In this document: in pieces, positions 25,176-33,341 of the stretch | Layout: each line of letters begins with the position of its first letter | How positions within the stretch are numbered: the stretch's first letter is position 1 | Source of the DNA: Clostridium sp. UBA3947 | GTDB taxonomy: Bacteria; Bacillota; Clostridia; Clostridiales; Clostridiaceae | Assembly (NCBI GenBank): GCA_002385545.1 | Contig: DGDR01000187.1 | Location: forward strand, 1 to 36,759 | Reading direction: 5' to 3' | Length of the DNA stretch: 36,759 bases | Translations under genes and position numbers: made by a program | The notes under the pieces: generated by a model | What the model was told of the DNA's origin: nothing | Databases searched by the model: none | What the model saw: the letters and a program-made list of their open reading frames with translations, nothing else

Positions 25176-26097
25176 ACTTAACCTGCTGCATTTGTTTTTG
25201 TACTTCTTCAGCAAAGTTTTCTTCCTTTTTCTCTATACCTTCTCCTCTTTCAAATCTAACAAATCTATTTACAGTGATGTTCTCTCCAATTTCTTTTGAT
25301 TTTTCTTGAAGATACTTAGTTATAGTGTAATCAGGATTTTTAACCCAAACTTGTTCTAGTAGGCATACTTCTTTAAAGTATTTTTTAACTCTTCCTTCAA
25401 CCATTTTTTCAACGATATTAGCTGGTTTACCTTCATTGGATGCCTGTACTCTATATATTTCTTTTTCTTTCTCTAAAGTTTCTGCATCAACACTATCCTT
25501 ATCTAAGAATAATGGATTGGCAGCTGCAACTTGCATAGCAATATCCTTTGCTACAGTTTTAACCACATCATTTTGAACCTTGCAGCCTAATTCAACCAAA
25601 ACACCTATTCTTCCATTACCGTGAATATAGCTTTGAACTAAACCTTCTTCTACAGAAAACTTTTCAAATCTTCTAACATTCATGTTTTCGCCAAGTTTTG
25701 CAATAAGTGCAGTTGTTACATCCTTAATTGTAACACTTTCATCAGCTATGTATTTTTCATTAACAAATTCTTCTATATTAGTTGCATTTGTGTTAGCTGC
25801 TTGCTTTGCTAAATTCTTAGCTAATGCTACAAATTCTTCGTTAGCAGCTACGAAATCAGTTTCACAGTTAACTTCAACAATACCAGCAGATTTCAAATCT
25901 TCTGATACAAATGTCTCAACTATTCCTTCAGCTGCAATTCTGCCAGCTTTTTTAGCTGCCGCAGCTAAACCCTTTTCTCTCAATATTTCTATAGCTTTTT
26001 CTAAATCTCCATTTGATTCAGTTAAAGCCTTTTTGCAGTCCATCATACCTGCTCCAGTTCTCTCTCTTAATTCTTTAACAGTTTGCGCAGTTATCAT
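25174..26097 (-). CDS. tsf: Elongation factor Ts
   Basis: Guanine-nucleotide exchange factor for EF-Tu. The 307-residue protein has the N-terminal UBA-like domain (VKELRERTGAGMMDCKKAL), the exchange core with VEVNCETDFVAANEEF, and the dimerisation and C-terminal modules (MQVAAANPLFLDKD, KYFKEVCLLEQ, VRFERGEGIEKKEENFAEEV). The ATG follows GGGAGG by 7 bases. It pairs with rpsB, as in nearly all bacteria, with an intercistronic hairpin between them. Confidence 0.98.
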   Translation of the reverse strand: MITAQTVKELRERTGAGMMDCKKALTESNGDLEKAIEILREKGLAAAAKKAGRIAAEGIVETFVSEDLKSAGIVEVNCETDFVAANEEFVALAKNLAKQAANTNATNIEEFVNEKYIADESVTIKDVTTALIAKLGENMNVRRFEKFSVEEGLVQSYIHGNGRIGVLVELGCKVQNDVVKTVAKDIAMQVAAANPLFLDKDSVDAETLEKEKEIYRVQASNEGKPANIVEKMVEGRVKKYFKEVCLLEQVWVKNPDYTITKYLQEKSKEIGENITVNRFVRFERGEGIEKKEENFAEEVQKQMQQVK

Positions 26098-26129
26098 GTA
26101 TATTCCTCCCTATTAACGTTAATTTAAAA

Positions 26130-26156
26130 GGTAAATGAAGCATAGCTCCACCTACC
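26130..26156 (-). terminator. Intercistronic hairpin between rpsB and tsf
   Basis: A 12-bp stem (GGTAGGTGGAGC with GCTTCATTTACC, three G-T pairs) and a TAT loop, followed on the minus strand by TTTTAAATT. Hairpins here are known in other bacteria to set the S2 to EF-Ts ratio by partial termination. Whether this one terminates or only protects the message cannot be told. Confidence 0.55.
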
Positions 26157-26166
26157 TCTAGCAAAA

Positions 26167-26868
26167 TTACTCAGCCAATTGTTCTCCTTGACGACCTTCA
26201 ATAACAGCATCAGCTATTTTTGCTGTAATAAGCTTAACTGCTCTAATAGCGTCATCATTACCTGGTATTACATAGTCAACTTCTTCTGGATCACAATTAG
26301 TATCCACAATTGCAACTACTGGTATACCTAATATTTTAGCTTCAGAAATGGCATTCTTTTCTTTTCTAGGATCTACTACAAATAGCGCACCAATATTGCT
26401 ATCTGTCATATTTCTAATTCCGCCTAAATTCTTTTCTAACTCTTTTTCTTCATGCTTTAATTTGATTACTTCTTTCTTTGGAAGTAGTTCAAATGTTCCA
26501 TCTTCTTCCATTTTCTTTAATTCTTCAAGCTTCTTAATTCTTGTTTTAATTGTTCTAAAGTTAGTTAGCATACCACCTAACCATCTATTCTTTACATAAT
26601 GCATTCCACATCTAATTGCTTCTTCTTCGATAGCTTCTTGAGCTTGCTTTTTAGTTCCAACAAAAAGGATATCTTTTCCTTCTGCTGAAATAGACTTAAC
26701 AAATTCGTAAGCCTCTTCGATTTTCTTTACAGTTTTCTGTAAATCGATGATATAAATACCATTTCTTTCTGTAAATATGTATGGAGCCATCTTAGGGTTC
26801 CATCTTCTAGTTTGATGTCCGAAATGAACACCAGCTTCTAATAACTGTTTCATTGAAATAACTGACAT
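26167..26868 (-). CDS. rpsB: 30S ribosomal protein S2
   Basis: Late-assembling small-subunit protein that anchors S1-type interactions at the mRNA exit. The 233-residue protein has SMKQLLEAGVHFGHQTRRWNPKM, FTERNGIYIIDLQKT, LFVGTKKQAQEAI, NRWLGGMLTNFRTI and the C-terminal GIPVVAIVDTNCDP and IPGNDDAIRAVKL motifs. AAGGAGG precedes the ATG. It has its own promoter (26972-27000) and a leader with a stable hairpin. Confidence 0.98.
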   Translation of the reverse strand: MSVISMKQLLEAGVHFGHQTRRWNPKMAPYIFTERNGIYIIDLQKTVKKIEEAYEFVKSISAEGKDILFVGTKKQAQEAIEEEAIRCGMHYVKNRWLGGMLTNFRTIKTRIKKLEELKKMEEDGTFELLPKKEVIKLKHEEKELEKNLGGIRNMTDSNIGALFVVDPRKEKNAISEAKILGIPVVAIVDTNCDPEEVDYVIPGNDDAIRAVKLITAKIADAVIEGRQGEQLAE

Positions 26869-26907
26869 ATTTTTACCTCCTTGGTTTTTCCTCCACCATC
26901 CTCATTC

Positions 26908-26938
26908 TCACAAAAGACTTTTCAGCACCATTTTGTGA
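26908..26938 (-). promoter_or_regulatory. Hairpin in the rpsB leader (possible S2 autoregulation site)
   Basis: An 8-bp stem TCACAAAA / TTTTGTGA encloses a 15-base loop containing GGTGCTG, in the untranslated leader of about 95 bases between the rpsB promoter and start. S2 leaders that mediate autogenous control are known in several bacteria. Similarity to those is suggestive only. Confidence 0.5.
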
Positions 26939-26971
26939 ATTAGATGATGTGTGTATTTTTCTCACTTAAGT

Positions 26972-27000
26972 AGTATATCATATGGATAAATTATCTTCAA
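26972..27000 (-). promoter_or_regulatory. rpsB promoter (sigma-A type)
   Basis: TTGAAG (26995-27000), a 17-base spacer and TATACT (26972-26977) on the minus strand, about 100 bases before rpsB and just beyond the codY stop. Transcription would begin near 26965. Confidence 0.75.
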
Positions 27001-27020
27001 CAATTTTTTAACATTGTTTA

Positions 27021-27797
27021 TCATTTTATTTTAGCCAGTTCTTCAATTAATTTTTCGTTTAATATTTTAATATGGGTTCCTTTCATACCTAGTGATCTTG
27101 ATTCAATAACTCCTGCACTCTCAAATTTTCTAAGAGCATTTACAATCACTGAACGGGTAATTCCTACTTTGTCCGCAATTTTTGAAGCTACCAGTAATCC
27201 TTCATTGCCTTCTAACTCGTTAAATATATGTTCTACAGCTTCTAATTCCGAATAGGAAAGAGTTCCTATTGCTAGTTGTACTATAGCCTTTTTTCTAGCC
27301 TCTTCCTCAATTTCATCAGTTTTGGCTCTTAAAATCTCTAAGCCTACTATTGTTGCACTATACTCTGCTAATACTAGATCATTATCAGTAAACTCTTCAC
27401 CAAATCTAGCTAACAATAGTGTTCCAAGTCTCTCCCTATTTCCTACTATAGGTACTATAGTAGATATCTTATTATCTAAGGTACATTCCCCTTCTTCCAT
27501 AAATGCACAAACACCTTCATTATATAAGTTAGATAAAGTTTCATTAACATTCAACAACTTTTTGTTATATGCTTCTGGAAATCGCATTTCACTAATTATT
27601 GTCTTCTTAACAATCTCACATTCAAAATCACCAGCAAAATTATACCCAAGAATCTTTCCTTTTCTACTTATGACGTAAACATTGCAGGATAAAACCTCAC
27701 TTAATAATTTACATATGTCATCAAACACTACTGGTTCAGCTCCAGATTTCTGTAGTATTTTATTTAACTTTCTTGTTTTATCTAATAGAGAAGACAT
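27021..27797 (-). CDS. codY: GTP- and branched-chain-amino-acid-sensing repressor CodY
   Basis: Global regulator that binds DNA when GTP and isoleucine/leucine/valine are abundant, repressing amino-acid synthesis and stationary-phase genes. The 258-residue protein has the N-terminal GAF-like effector domain (about 1-155), a long linker helix, and a C-terminal winged helix with ASKIADKVGITRSVIVNALRK at 204-224, followed by ESRSLGMKGTHI. Of two adjacent ATGs I choose the second (27797), 7 bases from AGGAGG; the first is only 4 bases away. It has its own promoter and a CodY-like box in its leader, suggesting autoregulation. The topA-codY-rpsB order is typical of Clostridium. Confidence 0.97.
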   Translation of the reverse strand: MSSLLDKTRKLNKILQKSGAEPVVFDDICKLLSEVLSCNVYVISRKGKILGYNFAGDFECEIVKKTIISEMRFPEAYNKKLLNVNETLSNLYNEGVCAFMEEGECTLDNKISTIVPIVGNRERLGTLLLARFGEEFTDNDLVLAEYSATIVGLEILRAKTDEIEEEARKKAIVQLAIGTLSYSELEAVEHIFNELEGNEGLLVASKIADKVGITRSVIVNALRKFESAGVIESRSLGMKGTHIKILNEKLIEELAKIK

Positions 27798-27859
27798 CAT
27801 TTTACCTCCTAGTTCATCGAACTTTTATCTGTTATTGTTTAAATTGTTGAAATATTTAA

Positions 27860-27874
27860 AAGTTTCAGAATTGT
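27860..27874 (-). promoter_or_regulatory. CodY-like box in the codY leader
   Basis: On the minus strand the 15-mer ACAATTCTGAAACTT matches the CodY consensus AATTTTCWGAAAATT at 11 of 15 positions, including the central TTC-T-GAAA. It lies about 10-25 bases after the predicted codY transcription start, where bound CodY could block elongation. One match of this quality in A/T-rich DNA can occur by chance. Confidence 0.45.
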
Positions 27875-27890
27875 TTTCATTACCTCATTA

Positions 27891-27919
27891 ATAATATCAT
27901 ACCCCTCAAAGTTTTTCAA
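27891..27919 (-). promoter_or_regulatory. codY promoter (extended -10)
   Basis: TTGAAA (27914-27919), a 17-base spacer and TATTAT (27891-27896) on the minus strand, with TG just before the -10 box (TGATATTAT). Transcription would start near 27884, giving a leader of about 87 bases. Confidence 0.75.
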
Positions 27920-27979
27920 CTTTAATTATTACAATACAACAAGATAATAGGAGTTGAAGCATTTTTTATCAAAAAATCA

Positions 27980-28072
27980 AAATAGGGATTGGTACTATAA
28001 TTAAAATTTCAACTACGAAGCTTTCACTTCTATAATAATTCTAATCTTGGTTATCTCACCCAATCCCTATTT
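27980..28072 (-). ncRNA. 93-nt stem-loop between topA and codY (unknown RNA or large terminator)
   Basis: A perfect 13-bp inverted repeat, AAATAGGGATTGG and CCAATCCCTATTT, encloses 67 bases. The loop can itself fold (for example GAAG-TGAAAG-CTTC, and TTGG/CCAA that competes with the outer stem). On the minus strand it is followed by TGATTTTTTG, a terminator-like T-rich tail. It could be an unusually large topA terminator, a small RNA, or the remnant of a miniature element. No known family was recognised. Confidence 0.45.
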
Positions 28073-28118
28073 AAAATGTTTTTATTAATATAAGATGTCA
28101 ATAATAATTTACTATTTC

Positions 28119-30197
28119 TTACTTTTCTAATAGCTGATGTTTACATTCATCATTTATACACTCATAGTAATTGCCTTTTGCCTTGCTATATTTTAAAATC
28201 ATCATGCTATTGCATTTTTCACATCGCTTATTAGTAGGTTCATGCCAGCTTACAAAATTACACTCAGGATAGTTCTCACAACCGTAAAACTTTCTTCCCT
28301 TCTTACTCCTTTTAACCACTATCTTACCTTGACAATTTGGACATAATACATCCAATTCTTCAACTAACGGTTTCGTATTTTTGCATTCAGGATATCCGGG
28401 ACAAGCTAAGAATTCTCCAAAACGTCCCTGTTTAATAACCATCATTCTACCGCACTTATCACAAGGAACATCACTAACTTTATCCTCAATAGTAATTTTA
28501 CTTATTTCTTTTTCCGCTATTTCTATGGATTCCTTTAGAGGTTTAAAAAAATCATCAACGGTGCTTTGCCATTTTTCTTTACCCTCTTCTATATAATCAA
28601 GCTTGTTCTCTAGCTCAGCTGTAAAATCCACATCTACTATTTCTTTAAAATACTCACACATTATAGTATTTACTATTACTCCAAGTTCTGTTGGTAATAG
28701 GTTCCTTTTTTCTCTTTGAACATATTTTCTTTCCAAAAGAGTAGTGATTATTGGTGCATATGTACTTGGTCGTCCAATACCATATTCCTCTAAAACTTTA
28801 ACTAATGAAGCTTCGGTAAAGCGTGCAGGTGGTTGTGTAAAGTGTTGTTTATCAATTATTTTCTTTTTGTCTAAAATTTCATTATCTTCTAGCTCTGGAA
28901 TGGTTATACTGTCAGCTTCATCTTCATTAGTATATTCGTAAATTTTCATAAATCCTTCAAATTTAACCTTAGAACCACTAGCTTTAAATAAATAGTCTCC
29001 ATTAGCAACATCTACTGAAATAACATCTAGTACACATGATGCCATTTGACTAGCTATAAATCTGTTCCATATCAAGGTATATAATTTTAACATGTCTGGA
29101 GTTAAGCTATCCTTCAAAGCTTCAGGAGTTAATTCTACGTAGGTTGGTCTTATAGCTTCATGGGCATCTTGAGAATTTTTCTTTCCTTTATAAATTCGCT
29201 TTTCCTTAGGTACATAGGAACTGCCATAGTTAGTACTTATAAAATTTAAGGCGTTAGATTGAGCTTCCTCAGATATTCTCACTGAATCTGTACGCATATA
29301 AGTTATTAGACCTATAGAGCCTTTACCTTTCACTTCAACCCCCTCGTAAAGATGTTGGGCTATAGACATTGTTTTCTTAGTGGAAAAATTAAGTTTTCTG
29401 TTAGCATCCTGCTGTAAGGTACTAGTAGTAAAAGGAGGTAACGGATTTTTTAACTTATTACCTTTTTTTATTTGCTTAACAATAAAGTCGTTATTTTTTA
29501 GTTCATTAATAATTTTTTTACACTGTTCTTCATTATCAATTTCTACTTTTTTGCCCTTATATGATGTTAGCTTTACTTGGAAGCTACTTTTTTCCTTAGG
29601 CTTTTTTAACTCTACTTCAATTGTCCAATATTCCTTCGGAGCAAAGTTTAAAATTTCCTCTTCTCTGTCACAAATTATTTTTAAGGCTACTGATTGAACC
29701 CTACCAGCGCTTAGCCCCCATTTTACCTTTCGCCATAATATAGGACTTATTTGGTAACCAACCAGTCTATCTAGTATTCTTCGAGCCTGTTGTGCATCCA
29801 CTAAATTTTCATTAATAGCTCTAGGATTCTTTATTGCATTTTTTACTGCAGTTTTAGTAATTTCATTAAATTCTATTCTGCAAGGGGAAGTTGCATCTAG
29901 ATTTAAAGCTTTCGCCAAATGCCAAGATATTGCTTCCCCTTCTCTATCAGGGTCGGTTGCAAGGAATACTTTGTCACTTTTTTTTGCTATTTTTCTTAAT
30001 TTATCTAAAAGATCACCTTTTCCTCTGATTGTTATGTATTTGGGATCATAGTTATTTTCCAAATCAACACCCAATTGGCTTTTGGGTAAATCTCTAACGT
30101 GTCCCATGGAAGCCTCTACAACATAAGTAGAACCTAAATATTTTTTTATAGTTTTTGCTTTTGCCGGTGATTCTACAATTACTAGTTTTTGTCCCAT
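28119..30197 (-). CDS. topA: DNA topoisomerase I (type IA)
   Basis: Relaxes negative supercoils by passing one strand through a transient break. The 692-residue protein has the TOPRIM domain (VIVESPAKAKTIKKYLG, then TDPDREGEA with the acidic metal residues near 82-88) and the active-site tyrosine Tyr300 in ITYMRTDSVRIS. Three C-terminal zinc ribbons begin at about residue 580 (CDKCGRMM...CPGYPEC, CPNCQGK...CENYPEC, CEKCNSM...CINDEC). The ATG at 30197 has a modest GAAGG site. It lies 52 bases after dprA, the common dprA-topA-codY order. Confidence 0.98.
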   Translation of the reverse strand: MGQKLVIVESPAKAKTIKKYLGSTYVVEASMGHVRDLPKSQLGVDLENNYDPKYITIRGKGDLLDKLRKIAKKSDKVFLATDPDREGEAISWHLAKALNLDATSPCRIEFNEITKTAVKNAIKNPRAINENLVDAQQARRILDRLVGYQISPILWRKVKWGLSAGRVQSVALKIICDREEEILNFAPKEYWTIEVELKKPKEKSSFQVKLTSYKGKKVEIDNEEQCKKIINELKNNDFIVKQIKKGNKLKNPLPPFTTSTLQQDANRKLNFSTKKTMSIAQHLYEGVEVKGKGSIGLITYMRTDSVRISEEAQSNALNFISTNYGSSYVPKEKRIYKGKKNSQDAHEAIRPTYVELTPEALKDSLTPDMLKLYTLIWNRFIASQMASCVLDVISVDVANGDYLFKASGSKVKFEGFMKIYEYTNEDEADSITIPELEDNEILDKKKIIDKQHFTQPPARFTEASLVKVLEEYGIGRPSTYAPIITTLLERKYVQREKRNLLPTELGVIVNTIMCEYFKEIVDVDFTAELENKLDYIEEGKEKWQSTVDDFFKPLKESIEIAEKEISKITIEDKVSDVPCDKCGRMMVIKQGRFGEFLACPGYPECKNTKPLVEELDVLCPNCQGKIVVKRSKKGRKFYGCENYPECNFVSWHEPTNKRCEKCNSMMILKYSKAKGNYYECINDECKHQLLEK

Positions 30198-30248
30198 ATA
30201 AGCCCTTCAGCAATTAAGCCGAAGACACACCCCCTTAACAATAAAATT

Positions 30249-31325
30249 CTATTGAAAATCGTCATTAACTTTAACATAATAATTGCCCGCTATACATTTA
30301 ACGGTTTCTTCAAGTTGCATTTCCAATAATAACTCATATAATAGCTTAATGTCAATATTAGTTATCTTTATTATATCATCTATATGCATAGGCGTATCTG
30401 TCAAAACACTATAAACTTTCTCCATTTCCTTACTTAACTTTTTTTCTTTTTTCATTTTTTCAGTAGTATTGTTAATTTTCAATAGAGTTAAAATAGATTC
30501 TATGCCTCTAAATATATCTGCACCATCTTTTATTAAGTCATGTGTACCTCTGCTTTTACTAGAAAAAACGGATCCAGGTACAGCCATTACATGTTTACCT
30601 TGATCTAAAGCCCTATTAGCTGTTATTAATGACCCGCTTCTCTTTTCAGCTTCAACTACAATTATTAGTTCGCTCATTCCACTAATTATTCTGTTCCTTA
30701 TTGGAAAGTTATATGCAAAGGGAGGCGTAGAGGGAGGAAATTGTGAGATTATACATCCAACTTCTTTTAATTTATTATATAAATTTTTGTTTTCTGTAGG
30801 ATATATTCTATCTATTCCACAACCAAGCACAGCAGTGCTAAAAGCTCCATTTCTTATAGCCCCCCAATGAGCAATTGAGTCTATCCCCTTAGCCATACCG
30901 CTTACTATATTAACATTATACGGTGCTAACTCAGAGGTTATAATATTAGTCACTTCTTTACCGTAATTGCTACAAAGTCTAGATCCTACTATAGATATGT
31001 TTATCAACTTATTTATCTTTTGAATATCACCTAAGTAATATAGAACGTAAGGAGAATCATCGTAGTTTTTTAAAAGACTTGGATAATTCTCATCTTTTTT
31101 GGTAATAATTTTTATCCCTTCCCTTATGGTAACATCCATGAGTTTTTCTATATATCCTAGTTTCATGCTATCTAATAAAGGCTTCACAGAAAAAGAATAA
31201 TTGTAATCCTTACTCTCACGTAAGAAAAACCATAATTCTTCAGTGTTGTTAAAGGAATTCATCAAATTATTCTTTATTTCATCGGGGAGCTTAACAGTGC
31301 TAAACCATATATCATATAAATTCAT
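30249..31325 (-). CDS. dprA: DNA-processing protein DprA (Smf)
   Basis: Loads RecA on incoming single-stranded DNA during natural transformation and is widely kept even in species not known to be competent. The Rossmann core is intact: SIVGSRLCSNYG (112-122), VSGMAKGIDSIAH, AVLGCGIDRIYP, EAEKRSGSLITANRAL and AVPGSVFS. A winged-helix tail follows (about 295-355). The ATG at 31325 is chosen because GGTGG lies 8 bases upstream, giving 358 residues. It diverges from comM, with only about 100 bases between the two starts, so the two DNA-uptake genes may share a control region. Confidence 0.94.
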   Translation of the reverse strand: MNLYDIWFSTVKLPDEIKNNLMNSFNNTEELWFFLRESKDYNYSFSVKPLLDSMKLGYIEKLMDVTIREGIKIITKKDENYPSLLKNYDDSPYVLYYLGDIQKINKLINISIVGSRLCSNYGKEVTNIITSELAPYNVNIVSGMAKGIDSIAHWGAIRNGAFSTAVLGCGIDRIYPTENKNLYNKLKEVGCIISQFPPSTPPFAYNFPIRNRIISGMSELIIVVEAEKRSGSLITANRALDQGKHVMAVPGSVFSSKSRGTHDLIKDGADIFRGIESILTLLKINNTTEKMKKEKKLSKEMEKVYSVLTDTPMHIDDIIKITNIDIKLLYELLLEMQLEETVKCIAGNYYVKVNDDFQ

Positions 31326-31432
31326 ACATTTCACCACCATTTTTTATTTGTTCATTATGTCCAAATAAAAAACCTTTATACCGATGAATGAATTTTGAAA
31401 AACAAGTCAACTATTATAGAAGAGGTGGTAAA

Positions 31433-32953
31433 ATGGCTATTAAGATTTTAAGTTCTACTTATAGTGGTATTGAAGGTATGATTATAACAGTAGAAGTAGA
31501 AATATCTAGGGGTTTACCCGCTTTTAATATTGTAGGTCTTGCTGATACGGCAGTTAGAGAGTCTAAAGAACGTGTTCGTTCAGCAATAATAAATTCTGGT
31601 TTTGATTTTCCTATGGGTAAAATTACTGTTAATTTAGCCCCAGCTGACATAAAAAAAGTAGGCTCTCTACTAGATTTGCCAATAGCTATAGGTATATTAG
31701 CTGCTACAGAGCAAATTAACTATGAAAATATAGATGAATACATTTTTGCTGGCGAATTATCTTTAAATGGAGATATTACAAAAATCAAAGGTGCGCTTCC
31801 TATCATAATAGAAGGATTAAATAATGACATTAATAAGTTCATAGTGCCAAAAGCTAACGCAGATGAATGTGCATTATTACATAAGGCCCAAGTATTTCCT
31901 TTTGATACATTAAATCAAGTAGCCTTATATTTAAAAAATCGGGATATGTTTCCCTACAAAAGTAATTCTACTATAAAAAAGATGGAATATAATTATGATT
32001 TCTCAGAGGTTATAGGACAACGAGCTGTAAAAAGAGCTTTAGAAATTGCCTGCGCAGGCGGTCATAATATCATAATTTTAGGCCCTCCTGGTTGTGGAAA
32101 ATCTATGCTGGCATCAAGAATTCCTACAATATTACCTGATTTAACCTATGAAGAATCCCTTGAAATTACAAAGATATATAGTATTGCTGGAAAGCTTTCT
32201 TCAGATCAAGGTTTAATTTCCACTAGGCCTTTTCGAAGTCCCCATCATTCTAGTTCTAAAGCAGCATTAATTGGTGGCGGAATTCAATTAGCTCCTGGCG
32301 AAATTACACTAAGCCATCATGGTGTTTTATTTTTAGACGAATTATTAGAATTTGATAAAAATGTATTGGAAGTTCTAAGAGAACCTCTAGAAAATAAAAT
32401 AATTACTTTAAGCAGAAATTCAGGTACGGTGGTCTATCCTGCAAACTTTATGCTGATAGGCTCCTCAAACCCATGCCCTTGTGGTTATTATTTAAGCAGA
32501 GTAAAAGAATGTTCATGTAGCGATCATGAAAGGAGAAAATATTTAAGCAAATTATCAGGTCCATTTCTCGATAGAATAGATTTATTTACCTTTGCTTATC
32601 AACATCAATATAAAGAAATAATTTCAACTAGCAAGGAAGAATCCTCTAGAACAATTAAATCTAGAGTAGAAGCAGCTCGTGCTATTCAAAAATCAAGGTT
32701 TAAAAATCAAGAAATTCAATGTAATGCAGCTATGAAAAATTCTCATATTGCAGAGTATTGTAAGCTAGACAACGAATCTGAAAAAATATTACAACGATTC
32801 TTTTATAAGTTTCCTTTCAGCTTAAGAGCTTATAATAAAATATTAAAAATTAGCAGAACAATTGCCGATTTGGAAGGTAGTGAAAATATAAGATCTCCCC
32901 ATATAATGGAAGCCTTTAGCTACAGACAAATCGAAGAAGATAAGGTTATTTAA
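31433..32953 (+). CDS. comM: YifB/ComM-family AAA+ ATPase (Mg-chelatase-like)
   Basis: Hexameric helicase-like ATPase; ComM of naturally competent bacteria promotes branch migration during integration of transforming DNA. The 506-residue protein has the N-terminal chelatase-I/Lon-like domain (AFNIVGLADTAVRESKERVRSA, VNLAPADIKKVGS), Walker A GPPGCGKS at 217-224, Walker B GVLFLDEL at 297-304, the RSPHHSSS loop and a Cys-rich CPCGYY...CSCSDHE segment. The ATG at 31433 lies 4 bases after AGAGGTGG. It is encoded on the plus strand with yraN, opposite to all flanking genes, and diverges from dprA. Confidence 0.93.
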   Translation: MAIKILSSTYSGIEGMIITVEVEISRGLPAFNIVGLADTAVRESKERVRSAIINSGFDFPMGKITVNLAPADIKKVGSLLDLPIAIGILAATEQINYENIDEYIFAGELSLNGDITKIKGALPIIIEGLNNDINKFIVPKANADECALLHKAQVFPFDTLNQVALYLKNRDMFPYKSNSTIKKMEYNYDFSEVIGQRAVKRALEIACAGGHNIIILGPPGCGKSMLASRIPTILPDLTYEESLEITKIYSIAGKLSSDQGLISTRPFRSPHHSSSKAALIGGGIQLAPGEITLSHHGVLFLDELLEFDKNVLEVLREPLENKIITLSRNSGTVVYPANFMLIGSSNPCPCGYYLSRVKECSCSDHERRKYLSKLSGPFLDRIDLFTFAYQHQYKEIISTSKEESSRTIKSRVEAARAIQKSRFKNQEIQCNAAMKNSHIAEYCKLDNESEKILQRFFYKFPFSLRAYNKILKISRTIADLEGSENIRSPHIMEAFSYRQIEEDKVI

Positions 32954-32967
32954 AAGGAAGTGATAAT

Positions 32968-33327
32968 ATGATTAACACAAGAGAAATTGGTGCCTATGGC
33001 GAAAATATTGCTATGGAATACTTACTCAACAAAGGTTATAAATTAATATCAAAAAATTTTAGAAGTCAATTCGGAGAAATTGATATTATAGCAAAAGAAA
33101 AGGATCTCATATGTTTTATAGAGGTTAAATCGCGATATAATACGAATTTCGGTTTTCCAGCACAAGCTATAAGCAAAAATAAACAGAAGAGAATAAAAAA
33201 GACTTCTCTTTTGTTTATTAACAAAGAGAAGCTTTTTAATCTTAATATAAGATATGATGTCATAGAAATCCTGTTAAACTATAATGATGATTCTTACATA
33301 ATAAATCATTTAGAGAACGCTTTTTAA
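32968..33327 (+). CDS. yraN: UPF0102 / YraN-family endonuclease-like protein
   Basis: Small protein with the restriction-endonuclease-like fold; its function is not settled. The 119-residue protein carries the family motif pattern: FGEIDIIAKEKDLICFIEVKSR with Asp39 and the ExK pair Glu52/Lys54, followed by AISKNKQKRI. It starts 14 bases after comM with AAAGGAAGTGA upstream and is co-transcribed with it. Its stop codon overlaps the rnhB stop on the other strand inside a hairpin. Confidence 0.88.
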   Translation: MINTREIGAYGENIAMEYLLNKGYKLISKNFRSQFGEIDIIAKEKDLICFIEVKSRYNTNFGFPAQAISKNKQKRIKKTSLLFINKEKLFNLNIRYDVIEILLNYNDDSYIINHLENAF

Positions 33328-33341
33328 GATAAAAGCGTTCT
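33314..33341. terminator. Shared hairpin at the converging ends of yraN and rnhB
   Basis: A perfect 11-bp stem AGAACGCTTTT / AAAAGCGTTCT with a 6-base loop spans the last codons of both genes; both stop codons lie at the tip (33324-33327). T-runs are short on either side, so it may be a weak bidirectional terminator or a 3'-end stabiliser rather than a strong terminator. Confidence 0.55.

Larger units (their letters stand above)
27798..28118. other. Longest non-coding stretch (topA-codY gap)
   Basis: This gap of about 320 bases holds no convincing gene on either strand. From the topA side it contains a consensus-like TTGACA (28096-28101) with no good -10 box, a 93-nt stem-loop, the codY promoter, a CodY-like box and the codY ribosome site. 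The rest is A/T-rich sequence with nothing recognisable. Confidence 0.7.

Noticed and set aside
25682..26116. A 144-codon open frame on the plus strand opposite tsf
   Set aside because: It lies wholly antisense to a clearly real EF-Ts gene, has no ribosome site of quality, and its composition follows from the reverse complement of tsf codons. The many other plus-strand open frames opposite minus-strand genes were rejected for the same reason.
27980..28072. A tRNA or tRNA-like gene at the 93-nt stem-loop
   Set aside because: The closing stem is 13 bp instead of 7, and there is no TTCRA loop or recognisable anticodon arm.
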